Assembly (NCBI RefSeq): GCF_003850245.1
Contig: NZ_CP031015.1
Coordinates: 1,612,001-1,676,000, forward strand
Origin: Microbacterium sp. ABRD28
GTDB taxonomy: Bacteria; Actinomycetota; Actinomycetes; Actinomycetales; Microbacteriaceae
Direction: 5' to 3'
Length of the DNA: 64,000 bases
Shown here: in pieces, positions 1-8,400 of the stretch
How the letters are laid out: every line of letters starts with the position of its first letter
Numbering within the stretch: the stretch's first letter is position 1
Made by a program: the position numbers and the translations under genes
Notes under the pieces: generated by a model
What the model was told of the DNA's origin: nothing
Databases searched by the model: none
What the model saw: the letters and a program-made list of their open reading frames with translations, nothing else

Positions 1-1
1 C

Positions 2-175
2 CGGGTCTCCGAGCGGGACGGCACCGATCCCGATCCGTGGGCGCCTTCGAATGCCCGCTACCGCGAGGGGCAGGAGCTGTACCTGCAGGACGCCGATCCG
101 CGCGCCGAGGCCTCGGCGATCGTCGACAACACCGATCCCGGGCATCCCCGACGTGTCTGGGCGGATTCCTGCTGA
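2..175 (+). CDS. Uridine kinase-like protein, C-terminal fragment
   Basis: The window opens inside this gene; 57 codons and a TGA stop are visible. The fragment contains an ARYREGQELYL segment followed by DADPRAEAS and IVDNTDP, which resembles the C-terminal end of actinobacterial uridine kinase-like P-loop proteins. The Walker A motif lies outside the window, so the assignment rests on this tail only. Its stop overlaps the truB start (TGATG), so the two genes are probably translationally coupled. Function is inferred from family resemblance. Confidence 0.55.
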   Translation, partial: RVSERDGTDPDPWAPSNARYREGQELYLQDADPRAEASAIVDNTDPGHPRRVWADSC

Positions 176-1056
176 TGGCGGGCATCCTCCTGGTCGACAA
201 GCCCAGCGGCATCACCAGCCACGACGTCGTCGCCCGTGCGCGACGCGCGCGGGGAACGCGCAAGATCGGCCATGCCGGGACGCTCGATCCCCTGGCGACG
301 GGACTGCTCGTGCTGGGGGTCGACGCCGCCACGCGCCTGCTCACCTTCGTGGTCGGGCTCGACAAGACGTACGAAGCGACGATCCGGCTCGGGCAGACGA
401 CCACGACCGACGACGCCGACGGTCAGATCACGCAGGTGGCGGATGCCTCAGGGGTGACCGCCGACGCGGTCGAGTCGCACCTCGCGACGCTCCGAGGCAC
501 GATCTCCCAGATCCCGAGCACCTACTCCGCCATCAAGGTCGACGGGCGGCGGGCCTACGACCTGGCCCGAGCCGGGCACGAGGTGCAGCTGGCGGCGCGG
601 GAGGTGACGGTGACCCGTCTCGAGGTCACCGACGAGCGCCGCACCGGCACCGTGATCGATCTCGATGTGACGGTGGACTGCTCCAGCGGCACCTACATCC
701 GCTCCCTCGCCCGCGACCTCGGTGCGGCCCTGGGCGTGGGTGGGCACCTCACGGCACTGCGCCGCACCCGCATCGGTCCCTTCCACATCGCCGACGCCGT
801 CGGCATCGATGACCTGGTGGAGGCCTCACCGTGGCCTCCTGCAGAGGCCGCTGCGGCGGTGCTCGGCGCTCTCGGCGTCACCGCCGCGCAAGCCCGAGAC
901 CTGCGTCACGGCAAGCGGCTGGCCGGGATCGCCTCGGCCCTTCCCGGCCCCCGGGCAGCGGCGATCGACCCCGACGGCGCCCTCGTGGGCATCGTCGAGC
1001 GCCGAGGAGACGACATCAAGAGCGTCGTCAACATGCCCGAGGAGGTCGCGGGATGA
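175..1056 (+). CDS. truB: tRNA pseudouridine(55) synthase TruB
   Basis: Converts U55 in the T-loop of tRNAs to pseudouridine in the cytoplasm. The 293-residue protein starts MAGILLVDKPSGITSHD, the typical TruB N-terminus, and has the family motif GHAGTLDPLATGLL, whose Asp is the catalytic nucleophile. The SGTYIRSLARDLG segment and a C-terminal PUA-like region are also present. The frame stays open further upstream, but the ATG at 175 is chosen because homologues start there and it overlaps the preceding stop. The 3' end overlaps the next gene by ATGA. Length is normal. Confidence 0.95.
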   Translation: MAGILLVDKPSGITSHDVVARARRARGTRKIGHAGTLDPLATGLLVLGVDAATRLLTFVVGLDKTYEATIRLGQTTTTDDADGQITQVADASGVTADAVESHLATLRGTISQIPSTYSAIKVDGRRAYDLARAGHEVQLAAREVTVTRLEVTDERRTGTVIDLDVTVDCSSGTYIRSLARDLGAALGVGGHLTALRRTRIGPFHIADAVGIDDLVEASPWPPAEAAAAVLGALGVTAAQARDLRHGKRLAGIASALPGPRAAAIDPDGALVGIVERRGDDIKSVVNMPEEVAG

Positions 1057-1421
1057 TCCTGTGGTTCACTCTGATCCAGGTCGCCGTCGCCGTGGCGGCG
1101 GGGCTGCTCGGCGTCATCCTGGGTCTTGCCGGACGCCGCCCGAGCGACCTCACCGTCGGGGCGATGGCCCTGGTCGAGGTGCTGCTGATCGTGCAGATCG
1201 TCGTCGCGGTCATCGCACCCTTCGCCGGCAACCCGCCCAGCGGCAGCCTGCTGGAGTTCTGGGTCTACCTCGTCTCGGCGGCCCTCCTTCCGCCCGCGGG
1301 GGTCGCGTGGGCTCTGGTGGAACGCAGCCGGTGGAGCACGGTGATCATGGGCGTCGCAGCTCTCGCCGTCGCCGTCATGGTGTGGCGGATGCAGGTGATC
1401 TGGACCGTTCAGCTCGCCTGA
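1053..1421 (+). CDS. Small hypothetical membrane protein (122 aa)
   Basis: No recognised family. The 122-residue protein is almost entirely hydrophobic, with about four predicted transmembrane helices: an N-terminal FTLIQVAVAVAAGLLGVILG segment, a VLLIVQIVVAVI segment, a central helix after SGSLLEF, and a C-terminal IMGVAALAVAVMVW segment. It starts in an ATGA overlap with truB, so it is probably translated by coupling. The gene sits between truB and ribF together with another small membrane protein. A housekeeping role in the inner membrane is possible, but nothing in the sequence shows the function. Confidence 0.75.
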   Translation: MILWFTLIQVAVAVAAGLLGVILGLAGRRPSDLTVGAMALVEVLLIVQIVVAVIAPFAGNPPSGSLLEFWVYLVSAALLPPAGVAWALVERSRWSTVIMGVAALAVAVMVWRMQVIWTVQLA

Positions 1422-1458
1422 GCGTCCGGGAGACGGCGAACGTAGGATGGGGTACGCA

Positions 1459-1905
1459 ATGATCTCGACCCCCCGCCCCCGCATGACCGGCATCGGCCGC
1501 GTCCTCGTCGTCGTCTACGGCATCATGGCGCTGGCCGCGACCGGTCGCTCCTTCGTCCAGATCGTCCGGGAGTTCGACGAGGCCCCGCTCGCCTACTCGC
1601 TCTCGGCGCTCGCGGCGGTCGTCTACATCCTCGCCACGCTCGCGCTGATCTTCTCCGGGTCGCGCACCTGGTACCGCGTGGCGTGGATCGCGATCTGCTT
1701 CGAGCTCGCGGGGGTCCTCATCATCGGGACGCTCAGCTTCCTCCTGCCCGACCTCTTCGCTCACCCCACCGTGTGGTCGTGGTTCGGAGCGGGCTATCTG
1801 CTGATCCCTCTGGTGCTTCCCTTCCTCGGGCTCTGGTGGCTGATCCTGCATCGCCCCGCGGTACGCCCGGCTGCGCCGGCTCCTGCCGACGCGGTGGCGC
1901 GATGA
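1459..1905 (+). CDS. Small hypothetical membrane protein (148 aa)
   Basis: Four predicted transmembrane helices: near residues 12-30 (VLVVVYGIMALAATG), 42-62, 75-95 and 105-125, ending in an Ala/Pro-rich tail. Not recognised beyond a small actinobacterial membrane protein next to ribF. A -10-like TAGGAT at 1443-1448 covers an alternative in-frame ATG at 1447; if that promoter is used, only the ATG at 1459 can start translation. A further in-frame ATG lies at 1483. The 3' end overlaps ribF by ATGA, so the two are likely coupled. Confidence 0.7.
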   Translation: MISTPRPRMTGIGRVLVVVYGIMALAATGRSFVQIVREFDEAPLAYSLSALAAVVYILATLALIFSGSRTWYRVAWIAICFELAGVLIIGTLSFLLPDLFAHPTVWSWFGAGYLLIPLVLPFLGLWWLILHRPAVRPAAPAPADAVAR

Positions 1906-2879
1906 TCGTCTTCCGCAGCCCGGAGGACATCCCCACCGGCTTCGGTCCCTCCGTCGTCGCGATCGGGAAGTTCGACGGCGTGCACGCCGGTCACCGCGCA
2001 CTCATCGAGCGGGCCAGAGTCAACGCCGCAACGATGGGCACTCCGGTCGTCGCGGTGACTTTCGACCGCAACCCGCTCGCGCTCCTGCGCCCTGATCTCT
2101 GCCCGGAGAGCCTCGTCGGTCCCGACCAGAAGCTGAGGCTGCTGGCGGAGGCGGGCGTGGACGCCACGCTCATGTTGACCTTCGACCGCACGCTCGCCGA
2201 CCTCGAGCCGCGGCAGTTCGTCCGCACGCTCCTGGTCGACGCCCTCGGGGTGGCGATGCTGCTGGTCGGTCGCGACTTCCGGTTCGGCCGGGGCGGCGCA
2301 GGAGATGTGGCGCTCCTCGAGGAGCTCGCCGCCGAGTACGGCTTCTCCCTGCAGGTCGTCGATGACGTCCGAGCCGTCGAGGGCGAGCGCCGCGTGTCGT
2401 CGACGTGGATCCGCGAACTCCTCGAAGTCGGCGACGTCGACACCGCAGCGAAGCTTCTCGGACGAGCCCCGTCGGTGCGGGGAGAGGTCGTGCACGGACT
2501 CAAGCGGGGGAGGGAGCTCGGCTACCCCACCGCCAACCTGTCCGCGGATCGCGAAGGATACGTCCCCGCCGACGGCGTCTACGCCGGCTGGCTCGTGGAC
2601 GAGGGGCCGATGGCGGAGAGTCCGACCGAGGGCCCGCGCAGCAGCATCCGCTATCCGGCCGCCGTCAGCATCGGAACCAACCCCACCTTCGACGATGTCA
2701 CCGGCCGGCAGGTGGAGGCGTACGTCCTCGACGAGACCGACCTCGACCTCTACGGTCATCGCGTCGAGGTGCAGTTCCGTCATCGCATCCGGGCCATGGG
2801 GGCTTTCGAGGGGATTCCGCAGCTGATCGCGCAGATGGCCGACGACGTCGACCGTGTGCGCGCGGCGCTGACCGTCTAG
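1902..2879 (+). CDS. ribF: Bifunctional riboflavin kinase/FAD synthetase
   Basis: Phosphorylates riboflavin to FMN and adenylates FMN to FAD in the cytoplasm. The 325-residue protein has an N-terminal nucleotidyltransferase domain with the signature AIGKFDGVHAGHRALI and a C-terminal riboflavin kinase domain with GLKRGRELGYPTANL. A short low-complexity insertion (around DEGPMAESPTEGPRSS) precedes AVSIGTNPTFDD in the kinase domain. The ATG overlaps the upstream stop. Its TAG stop (2877-2879) is also the first half of the TAGGCT -10 element of deoC. In related actinobacteria rpsO follows directly; here it lies 21.7 kb further on. Confidence 0.95.
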   Translation: MIVFRSPEDIPTGFGPSVVAIGKFDGVHAGHRALIERARVNAATMGTPVVAVTFDRNPLALLRPDLCPESLVGPDQKLRLLAEAGVDATLMLTFDRTLADLEPRQFVRTLLVDALGVAMLLVGRDFRFGRGGAGDVALLEELAAEYGFSLQVVDDVRAVEGERRVSSTWIRELLEVGDVDTAAKLLGRAPSVRGEVVHGLKRGRELGYPTANLSADREGYVPADGVYAGWLVDEGPMAESPTEGPRSSIRYPAAVSIGTNPTFDDVTGRQVEAYVLDETDLDLYGHRVEVQFRHRIRAMGAFEGIPQLIAQMADDVDRVRAALTV

Positions 2880-2882
2880 GCT
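2877..2882 (+). promoter_or_regulatory. -10 element of deoC operon promoter
   Basis: TAGGCT matches the actinobacterial TANNNT -10 element. It overlaps the ribF stop codon, so the promoter is embedded in the end of ribF. Transcription would start near 2889, giving a leader of about 37 nt with a purine-rich site (GGGAAAGGGAAGGG) before the deoC ATG. Confidence 0.55.
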
Positions 2883-2885
2883 TGA

Positions 2886-2909
2886 GGTTTGCCCGACCGC
2901 AGGCAAACC
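2886..2909 (+). promoter_or_regulatory. Perfect 8-bp inverted repeat at the deoC start site
   Basis: GGTTTGCC (2886-2893) and GGCAAACC (2902-2909) are separated by 8 nt. The left arm covers the predicted transcription start and the repeat ends 16 nt before the deoC ATG. No T-run follows, so an operator or 5' leader hairpin fits better than a terminator. A sugar-responsive repressor (DeoR or LacI type) is a guess; no regulator gene is adjacent. Confidence 0.5.
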
Positions 2910-2925
2910 GGGAAAGGGAAGGGCC

Positions 2926-3933
2926 ATGAGCCGCACCGAACTGCAGACGCTCGCCGAGCGCGCCGTCGATCTCCTCGGCGGGGAGCCTGATGACACGACC
3001 CTCCGGCGCTACCTCCACGGACTTCCCGGCGTCGACGCCGTCGGACTCGAACAGCGCGCCGCAGCCCTCGGGACCCGTTCGATCAAGACGACCTCCAAGG
3101 CCTGGGCGCTTGACCGCATCATCGAGCTCATCGACCTCACGACCCTCGAGGGTGCCGACACCCCGGGCAAGGTCCGCTCCCTCGTCGCCAAGGCTCTCAC
3201 TCCCGATCCGTCCGATCCCACCTGTCCGCGCGTGGCGGCCGTCTGCGTGTACGGCGACATGGTTCCCGATGCCGTCGCCGCTCTCGGCGGCGCGCACGGC
3301 GATCCCGACGACGGCCTCATCAGCGTCGCCGCCGTGGCCACCGCGTTCCCCAGCGGCCGTTCGTCGCTGGCGATCAAGCTCGCCGACACCGCAGAGGCGG
3401 TGGCAGCCGGGGCCGACGAGATCGACATGGTGATCGATCGCGGGGCCTTCCTGTCGGGCCGCTACGGGTTGGTGTTCGACCAGATCGTCCAGGTCAAACA
3501 GGCGTGCCGCCGCGCGGACGGCTCCTTCGCGTCGCTGAAGGTCATCCTCGAGACCGGCGAGTTGAACACCTACGACAACATCAAGCGCGCCTCGTGGCTG
3601 GCGATCCTCGCCGGAGCCGACTTCATCAAGACCTCCACCGGCAAGGTGCAGCCCGCCGCCACGCGCCCGACGACCCTCCTCATGCTCGAGGTGGTGCGCG
3701 ACTGGTATCGCGCCACGGGGCAGCGGGTCGGGGTCAAGCCCGCCGGCGGCATCCGCACCGCCAAGGACGCCATCGCCTACCTGGTGCTCGTGGCCGAGAC
3801 GGTGGGGGAGGAGTGGCTCCAGCCGCACCTGTTCCGCTACGGCGCGTCGTCCCTGCTGAACGACGTCCTCCGCCAGCGGCAGAAGCTGCGCACCGGCCAC
3901 TACACCGGCGCCGACTACGTCACGATCGACTGA
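2926..3933 (+). CDS. deoC: Deoxyribose-phosphate aldolase (long actinobacterial form)
   Basis: Cleaves 2-deoxyribose 5-phosphate to glyceraldehyde 3-phosphate and acetaldehyde in deoxynucleoside catabolism. The 335-residue protein contains the Schiff-base motif GADFIKTSTGKV and KPAGGIRTAKDA. It is longer than the classic 220-260 residue DeoC, with an N-terminal extension carrying LDRIIELIDLTTLEG. It is followed after 10 nt by an aldehyde dehydrogenase gene and then by a truncated ALDH-like gene, so the three form an operon in which acetaldehyde can be oxidised at once. Start: ATG after a strong purine-rich site. Confidence 0.93.
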   Translation: MSRTELQTLAERAVDLLGGEPDDTTLRRYLHGLPGVDAVGLEQRAAALGTRSIKTTSKAWALDRIIELIDLTTLEGADTPGKVRSLVAKALTPDPSDPTCPRVAAVCVYGDMVPDAVAALGGAHGDPDDGLISVAAVATAFPSGRSSLAIKLADTAEAVAAGADEIDMVIDRGAFLSGRYGLVFDQIVQVKQACRRADGSFASLKVILETGELNTYDNIKRASWLAILAGADFIKTSTGKVQPAATRPTTLLMLEVVRDWYRATGQRVGVKPAGGIRTAKDAIAYLVLVAETVGEEWLQPHLFRYGASSLLNDVLRQRQKLRTGHYTGADYVTID

Positions 3934-3943
3934 GGAGACCCGG

Positions 3944-5422
3944 ATGACCCGCGAGCTCGACACCACGAAAGAATCCATGTCCTTCCTCGACTACGCCCCG
4001 GCACCCGAGTCCCGGTCGATCCTCACTCTGCAGGACGAGTACGGCCTCTTCGTCGACGGTGAGTTCCGTCCCGGATCAGGGGCCCCGTTCGACACCGTGT
4101 CGCCGGCCGATGAGAAGCGCATCGCCACGGTCGCCCACGCCGACGACGCCGACGTCGACGCCGCCGTCGCCGCCGCGCGTCGGGCGTTCGACAAGACCTG
4201 GTCGACCATGTCGGGACGCGACCGCGGAAAGTACCTCTTCCGGATCGCCCGCCTCGTCCAGGAGCGCGCCCGCGAGCTGGCGGTCGCGGAGAGTCTCGAC
4301 AACGGCAAGCCCATCAAGGAGAGCCGCGACGTCGACATCCCCCAGGTCGCCGCATGGTTCTTCTACTACGCGGGATGGGCCGACAAGCTCGACTACGCCG
4401 GCGCCGGCGCGAACCCCCGCCCGCTCGGGGTGGCCGCCCAGGTGATCCCGTGGAACTTCCCGCTGCTGATGCTCGCGTGGAAGGTCGCTCCGGCCCTGGC
4501 CGCAGGGAACACGGTGGTGCTCAAGCCCGCCGAGACCACGCCGCTCTCGGCGCTCCTGTTCGCCGAGATCCTGCAGCAGGCCGACCTTCCGCCGGGCGTG
4601 GTCAACATCATCACCGGTGCGGGCGCCACGGGCGCGGCGCTCGTGCGTCATCCCGATGTCGACAAGGTGGCCTTCACCGGTTCGACCGCCGTCGGACGCG
4701 AGATCGCCCGCGCCGTCGCCGGCACCCCCAAGAAGCTCACCCTCGAACTCGGCGGCAAGGCGGCGAACATCGTCTTCGAGGACGCGCCGATCGACCAGGC
4801 CATCGAGGGGATCGTCAACGGGATCTTCTTCAACCAGGGCCACGTCTGCTGCGCGGGCAGCCGGCTGCTCGTGCAGGAGTCGATCCACGACGAGGTCGTC
4901 GAGCGGCTGAAGGCGCGCCTGTCCACCCTCCGTCTGGGTGACCCGCTCGACAAGAACACCGACATCGGCGCGATCAACTCCCGGGAGCAGCTGGACCGCA
5001 TCCGCGAACTCAGCCGCATCGGCGAGGAGGAGGGCGCGGAGCGCTGGAGCGCGGACTGCGTCATCCCCGACAACGGCTTCTGGTTCCCGCCGACGATCTT
5101 CACCGGTGTGCAGACCAGCCACCGCATCGCGCGCGATGAGATCTTCGGGCCGGTGCTGTCGGTGCTGACCTTCCGCACCCCCGCGGAGGCCATCGAGAAG
5201 GCGAACAACACCCCTTACGGTCTCTCGGCCGGCATCTGGAGCGACAAGGGGTCGCGCATCCTCGCGGTCGCCGATCGCCTGCGGGCCGGAGTGGTGTGGG
5301 CCAACACCTTCAACCGCTTCGACCCGTCGAGTCCGTTCGGCGGCTACAAGGAATCCGGCTACGGACGCGAAGGCGGTCGTCACGGACTGCTGGCGTACCT
5401 CAAGAGCACCGCGAACAGCTGA
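3944..5422 (+). CDS. NAD(P)+-dependent aldehyde dehydrogenase
   Basis: Oxidises an aldehyde to the acid; acetaldehyde from DeoC is the likely substrate. The 492-residue protein is full length for the ALDH superfamily. It shows the cofactor site PWNFPLLMLAWKVAPALAAG, the FTGSTAVGREI loop, the general-base motif LELGGKAANIV, and the catalytic Cys in FFNQGHVCCAGSRL. The EIFGPVLSVLTF segment lies near the C-terminus. It starts 10 nt after deoC in a RBS context (GAGGAGACCCGG). Substrate assignment is from context only. Confidence 0.9.
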   Translation: MTRELDTTKESMSFLDYAPAPESRSILTLQDEYGLFVDGEFRPGSGAPFDTVSPADEKRIATVAHADDADVDAAVAAARRAFDKTWSTMSGRDRGKYLFRIARLVQERARELAVAESLDNGKPIKESRDVDIPQVAAWFFYYAGWADKLDYAGAGANPRPLGVAAQVIPWNFPLLMLAWKVAPALAAGNTVVLKPAETTPLSALLFAEILQQADLPPGVVNIITGAGATGAALVRHPDVDKVAFTGSTAVGREIARAVAGTPKKLTLELGGKAANIVFEDAPIDQAIEGIVNGIFFNQGHVCCAGSRLLVQESIHDEVVERLKARLSTLRLGDPLDKNTDIGAINSREQLDRIRELSRIGEEEGAERWSADCVIPDNGFWFPPTIFTGVQTSHRIARDEIFGPVLSVLTFRTPAEAIEKANNTPYGLSAGIWSDKGSRILAVADRLRAGVVWANTFNRFDPSSPFGGYKESGYGREGGRHGLLAYLKSTANS

Positions 5423-5433
5423 GGACCGAGGAC

Positions 5434-6297
5434 ATGACACAGCGTTTGACCGTTCCCAAGACCTACAAGCTCTTCATCGGCGGTGCGTTCCCCCGCAGCG
5501 AATCGGGTCGCACCTTCGAGGTTCGCGCGCCCAAGGGCGCCTTCCTCGCCAATGCCGCGCAGGCGTCGCGCAAGGACGCCCGCGATGCCGTCGGCGCGGC
5601 CGTCGGCGCCGTGAAGACCTGGTCCGGCGCGACCGCGTACAACCGGGGCCAGGTGCTCTACCGCGTCGCCGAGGTGCTCGAGGGCCGCCGCGGCCAGTTC
5701 ATCGACGAGATCATCGCGCAGACGGGGCTGTCGCAGTCCACGGCGGCCGCGGAGGTCGACGAGGCCATCGATCGGTGGGTCTGGTACGCCGGCTGGTGCG
5801 ACAAGTTCGCGCAGGTCACCGGCAACGCCAACCCGGTGGCGGGGCCGTACTTCAACCTCTCGGTGCCCGAACCCACGGGCGTGGTGGCGATCATCGCGCC
5901 GCAGGACACCGCCCTCGTCGGGCTGGTCTCCGCGGTCGCGCCGGCCCTCGTCGCGGGCAACACCGTGGTCGTCGTCGCCTCGGAGGCCTTCCCCCTCTCG
6001 GCCATCAGCCTCGCCGAGGTGCTCGCCACCTCCGACGTCCCGCGCGGCGTGGTCAACATCCTCACCGGGTCACCTGCCGAGATCGCGCCGTGGCTGGCGG
6101 GTCACCCCGACGTGCACGCGCTCGACCTCGTCGGCGCCGGAGGCATCGACTGGGTCGACCTGCAGGTGAAGGCGGCCGAGACGCTCACGCGCGTGCTGCC
6201 GCCCGAGCAGGGCCCCGACGCCGCGACGCCGAGCCTTCAGCGCATCAGCGCGTTCACCGAGGTGAAGACGGTCTGGCACACCAAGAGCCTCATCTGA
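5434..6297 (+). CDS. Truncated aldehyde dehydrogenase-like protein (no catalytic Cys)
   Basis: The 287-residue protein aligns with the N-terminal cofactor-binding half of ALDHs: LFIGGAFPRSESGRTFEV at the start, PEPTGVVAIIAPQDTALVGL, then ALVAGNTVVVVASEAFPLSA and RGVVNILTGS. It lacks the GGK general-base segment and the catalytic Cys region. The only Cys (AGWCDKFAQ) is far from the active-site position. It begins 11 nt after the complete ALDH and shares its operon with deoC. It may be a structural partner or regulator, or a relic. The reading frame and codon use look intact, which argues against recent decay. Its stop overlaps the convergent MFS gene by 8 bp. Confidence 0.8.
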   Translation: MTQRLTVPKTYKLFIGGAFPRSESGRTFEVRAPKGAFLANAAQASRKDARDAVGAAVGAVKTWSGATAYNRGQVLYRVAEVLEGRRGQFIDEIIAQTGLSQSTAAAEVDEAIDRWVWYAGWCDKFAQVTGNANPVAGPYFNLSVPEPTGVVAIIAPQDTALVGLVSAVAPALVAGNTVVVVASEAFPLSAISLAEVLATSDVPRGVVNILTGSPAEIAPWLAGHPDVHALDLVGAGGIDWVDLQVKAAETLTRVLPPEQGPDAATPSLQRISAFTEVKTVWHTKSLI

Positions 6298-7672
6298 TCT
6301 CGGAGGGCTGAGCCAGCGGCGCGGGATTGCGGATCCCCAGCCACGACACGAGTCCGCCGATCGCGAGGAACACCGCGGTCACGATCGCGGCCCGGTGGAA
6401 GCCGTCGAGATCCAGGGAACCGCCGACGATCGTGCCGAGGGCGGCGATCACCAGCAGACCCGCCACACGGGCGACGGCGTTGTTCACTGCTGAGGCGATT
6501 CCCGAGCGTGAGCTGTCGATCGCGCCGAGGATCGCCGAGGTGAGGGGCGACACGGTCACCGCAAGCCCCAGACCGAAGATCACGACGCTCGGAAACACCT
6601 GCCACCAGTAATCGAAACTCTCCGACACGGTCAGCAGCAGCAGGGCGCCCGCGGCCATGAGCAGCGGTCCGACCGTCATGAACAGGCGCGGGCCGATCCT
6701 GCCGGCCAGCGTGCCGACACGCGAGCTGAGCAGGATGAGCAGCACGGTGCTGGGGAGCATCGCCAGCCCCGCGAGCGTCGCGGGGAGCCCGGCACCCTGC
6801 TGCAGGTACACACCGACCACGAACCCGTTCAACGACAGCGCGCCGTAGATGAAGGCGGTGGCGATGTTGCCGGTCCAGAAGTTGCGGACGCGGAAGAGTC
6901 CGAGCGGCATCATGGGGCTGCGAGCCGAACGCTGGCGGAGGAGGAAGCCGGCGAAGGAGAGGATGCCGACGACCAGCGTCGCCCAGATGAGGGGGGAGGA
7001 CCACCCGAGGTTGGGCTGTTCGATGAGGGCGAAGACCACCCCGCCGAGCCCGACGGCGCACATCACCGCGCCCGCCCAATCCACGCTGCGGGTGGGATCG
7101 CGCTTCTCGGCCAGGCCCATCTTCGGAAGGAGGAAGAGCGTCACCGCGATGGGGACGACGTTGATCAGGAAGGCCAGGCGCCAGGACAGCAGGTCGACGA
7201 AGACACCGCCGAGGAGGGGGCCGACGAGCATCGCCGCCGTCGTCGCGCCGGTCCACGTGCCGATGGCCCGCGCCTGCGCGGGACCGCGGAAGGTCGCGGT
7301 GATGAGGGCGAGCGAGCTCGGCACGAGCAGGGCGCCGGCGACCCCCTGGAGCCCGCGGGCGACGATGAGGAACTCCGCTGTGGGGGCCGCGGCGATCGCG
7401 ACGGAGGTCGCTCCGAACCCGATGAGGCCCCACACCAGCACCACCACACGGCCGAACACGTCGCTGAGAGAACCCGCGACCAGGATGAGCGCACCCAGCG
7501 TGATGAGGTAGGCGTCGACCACCCACTGCTGGGTGGCGAGTCCTCCGCCGAGCTCCTCGGCGATGGCCGGGAGGGCGACGGTGACGACGGTGCTGTCGAG
7601 GAAGGCGACGAACGATGCCAGAATCGCCACAAGAAGGACGACACGCTCACGCACCGCGGGCCGATCGGTCAC
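6290..7672 (-). CDS. MFS transporter, DHA2 (EmrB/QacA) family
   Basis: Predicted proton-driven drug exporter in the cytoplasmic membrane. The 460-residue protein carries the family motif near helix 1 (FLDSTVVTVALPAIAEELG), the QWVVDAYLITLGAL segment, the loop GSLSDVFGR and about 14 hydrophobic segments. The GTG start at 7672 is 6 nt from a TAGGGT -10 element on the minus strand, so the mRNA should be leaderless. It is divergent from the lipoprotein gene through a compact palindromic promoter. Substrate unknown. Confidence 0.88.
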   Translation of the reverse strand: MTDRPAVRERVVLLVAILASFVAFLDSTVVTVALPAIAEELGGGLATQQWVVDAYLITLGALILVAGSLSDVFGRVVVLVWGLIGFGATSVAIAAAPTAEFLIVARGLQGVAGALLVPSSLALITATFRGPAQARAIGTWTGATTAAMLVGPLLGGVFVDLLSWRLAFLINVVPIAVTLFLLPKMGLAEKRDPTRSVDWAGAVMCAVGLGGVVFALIEQPNLGWSSPLIWATLVVGILSFAGFLLRQRSARSPMMPLGLFRVRNFWTGNIATAFIYGALSLNGFVVGVYLQQGAGLPATLAGLAMLPSTVLLILLSSRVGTLAGRIGPRLFMTVGPLLMAAGALLLLTVSESFDYWWQVFPSVVIFGLGLAVTVSPLTSAILGAIDSSRSGIASAVNNAVARVAGLLVIAALGTIVGGSLDLDGFHRAAIVTAVFLAIGGLVSWLGIRNPAPLAQPSEIR

Positions 7673-7678
7673 GCGCTC

Positions 7679-7700
7679 ACCCTACTCCCGCGGGTAGGGT
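7679..7700. promoter_or_regulatory. Compact divergent promoter: two facing TAGGGT elements in a palindrome
   Basis: Minus-strand TAGGGT (7679-7684) serves the MFS gene and plus-strand TAGGGT (7695-7700) serves the lipoprotein gene. They form the inverted repeat ACCCTAC-N8-GTAGGGT. Only 10 bp separate the two -10 elements, so each promoter's upstream region lies within the other's -10/start region. Simultaneous use seems unlikely. Confidence 0.55.
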
Positions 7701-7742
7701 CGAGAGCCGGATGCCGCGGACGCCGGCCGGGGAGGAGCAGCC

Positions 7743-8384
7743 ATGACGAACATCCGACGAGCCGTCGCTGCCGGGGCGGGCGTGGTCGTGGTCCTCGCCG
7801 TGGCCGCCGGCTGCGTGCCCGAGCCGGGCGGAAGCCCCTCTCCCACGGCGTCGACGACGTCGCCGTCGCCGAGCGCCACGCCGGTCACGCCCGTGCCGAC
7901 TCCGTCGCCCATCGAGACGATGCTGCCGGACACCCTGCAGCTGCCCGAACGCTGCGAGGACATCTACTCCGCCGACATGCTGGCGTCGTTGAACGGGCAG
8001 AACCCGCCGCTGAACGATCCGGGCGTCACGATGTACTCCACGGAGAACGCCGTCGGGCTCGAGATCCTCGCCGCCGGGCCCCCGTCGATCCGCTGCTCGT
8101 GGGGCACTCCGAGCGAATCCGGCCTCGCCACCACCGTCACGGTGATCGATGCAGCGCAGGCGGCGGCGCTGCGCACCGCCCTGGTCGAGGCGGGATTCGG
8201 GTGCGAGGAGGCGTTGGGCGGGACCGTCTGCCGGATCGAGCAGCGCGGTGTCTCGCTCGACGACGTGCCGTATCTCCGGGGCGAGACCCACGTCGTCCGT
8301 GACAACGGATGGGTGGCCACCGCCTACATCAATTTCACCCCCGAGGGATACAGCGAGGACATCGTCCGAACGCTGTGGGGGTGA
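7743..8384 (+). CDS. Putative secreted lipoprotein
   Basis: The 213-residue protein has a lipoprotein signal peptide: basic MTNIRR, a hydrophobic core, and the lipobox VAAGC with the lipidated Cys at residue 23. A Pro/Ser/Thr-rich linker (about residues 24-58) follows, as in cell-surface tethers. The remainder is a globular domain with four conserved-looking Cys residues (around ERCED, IRCSW, GFGCEE and TVCRI), possibly forming disulfides outside the membrane. No family recognised. A GGGGAGGAGC ribosome site precedes the ATG. Confidence 0.8.
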   Translation: MTNIRRAVAAGAGVVVVLAVAAGCVPEPGGSPSPTASTTSPSPSATPVTPVPTPSPIETMLPDTLQLPERCEDIYSADMLASLNGQNPPLNDPGVTMYSTENAVGLEILAAGPPSIRCSWGTPSESGLATTVTVIDAAQAAALRTALVEAGFGCEEALGGTVCRIEQRGVSLDDVPYLRGETHVVRDNGWVATAYINFTPEGYSEDIVRTLWG

Positions 8385-8400
8385 CCCGACGCGTGGCACG

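Noticed and set aside
37-174. Extended truB start
   Set aside because: The upstream part of the frame overlaps the end of the kinase-like gene, and the ATG at 175 gives the normal TruB N-terminus.
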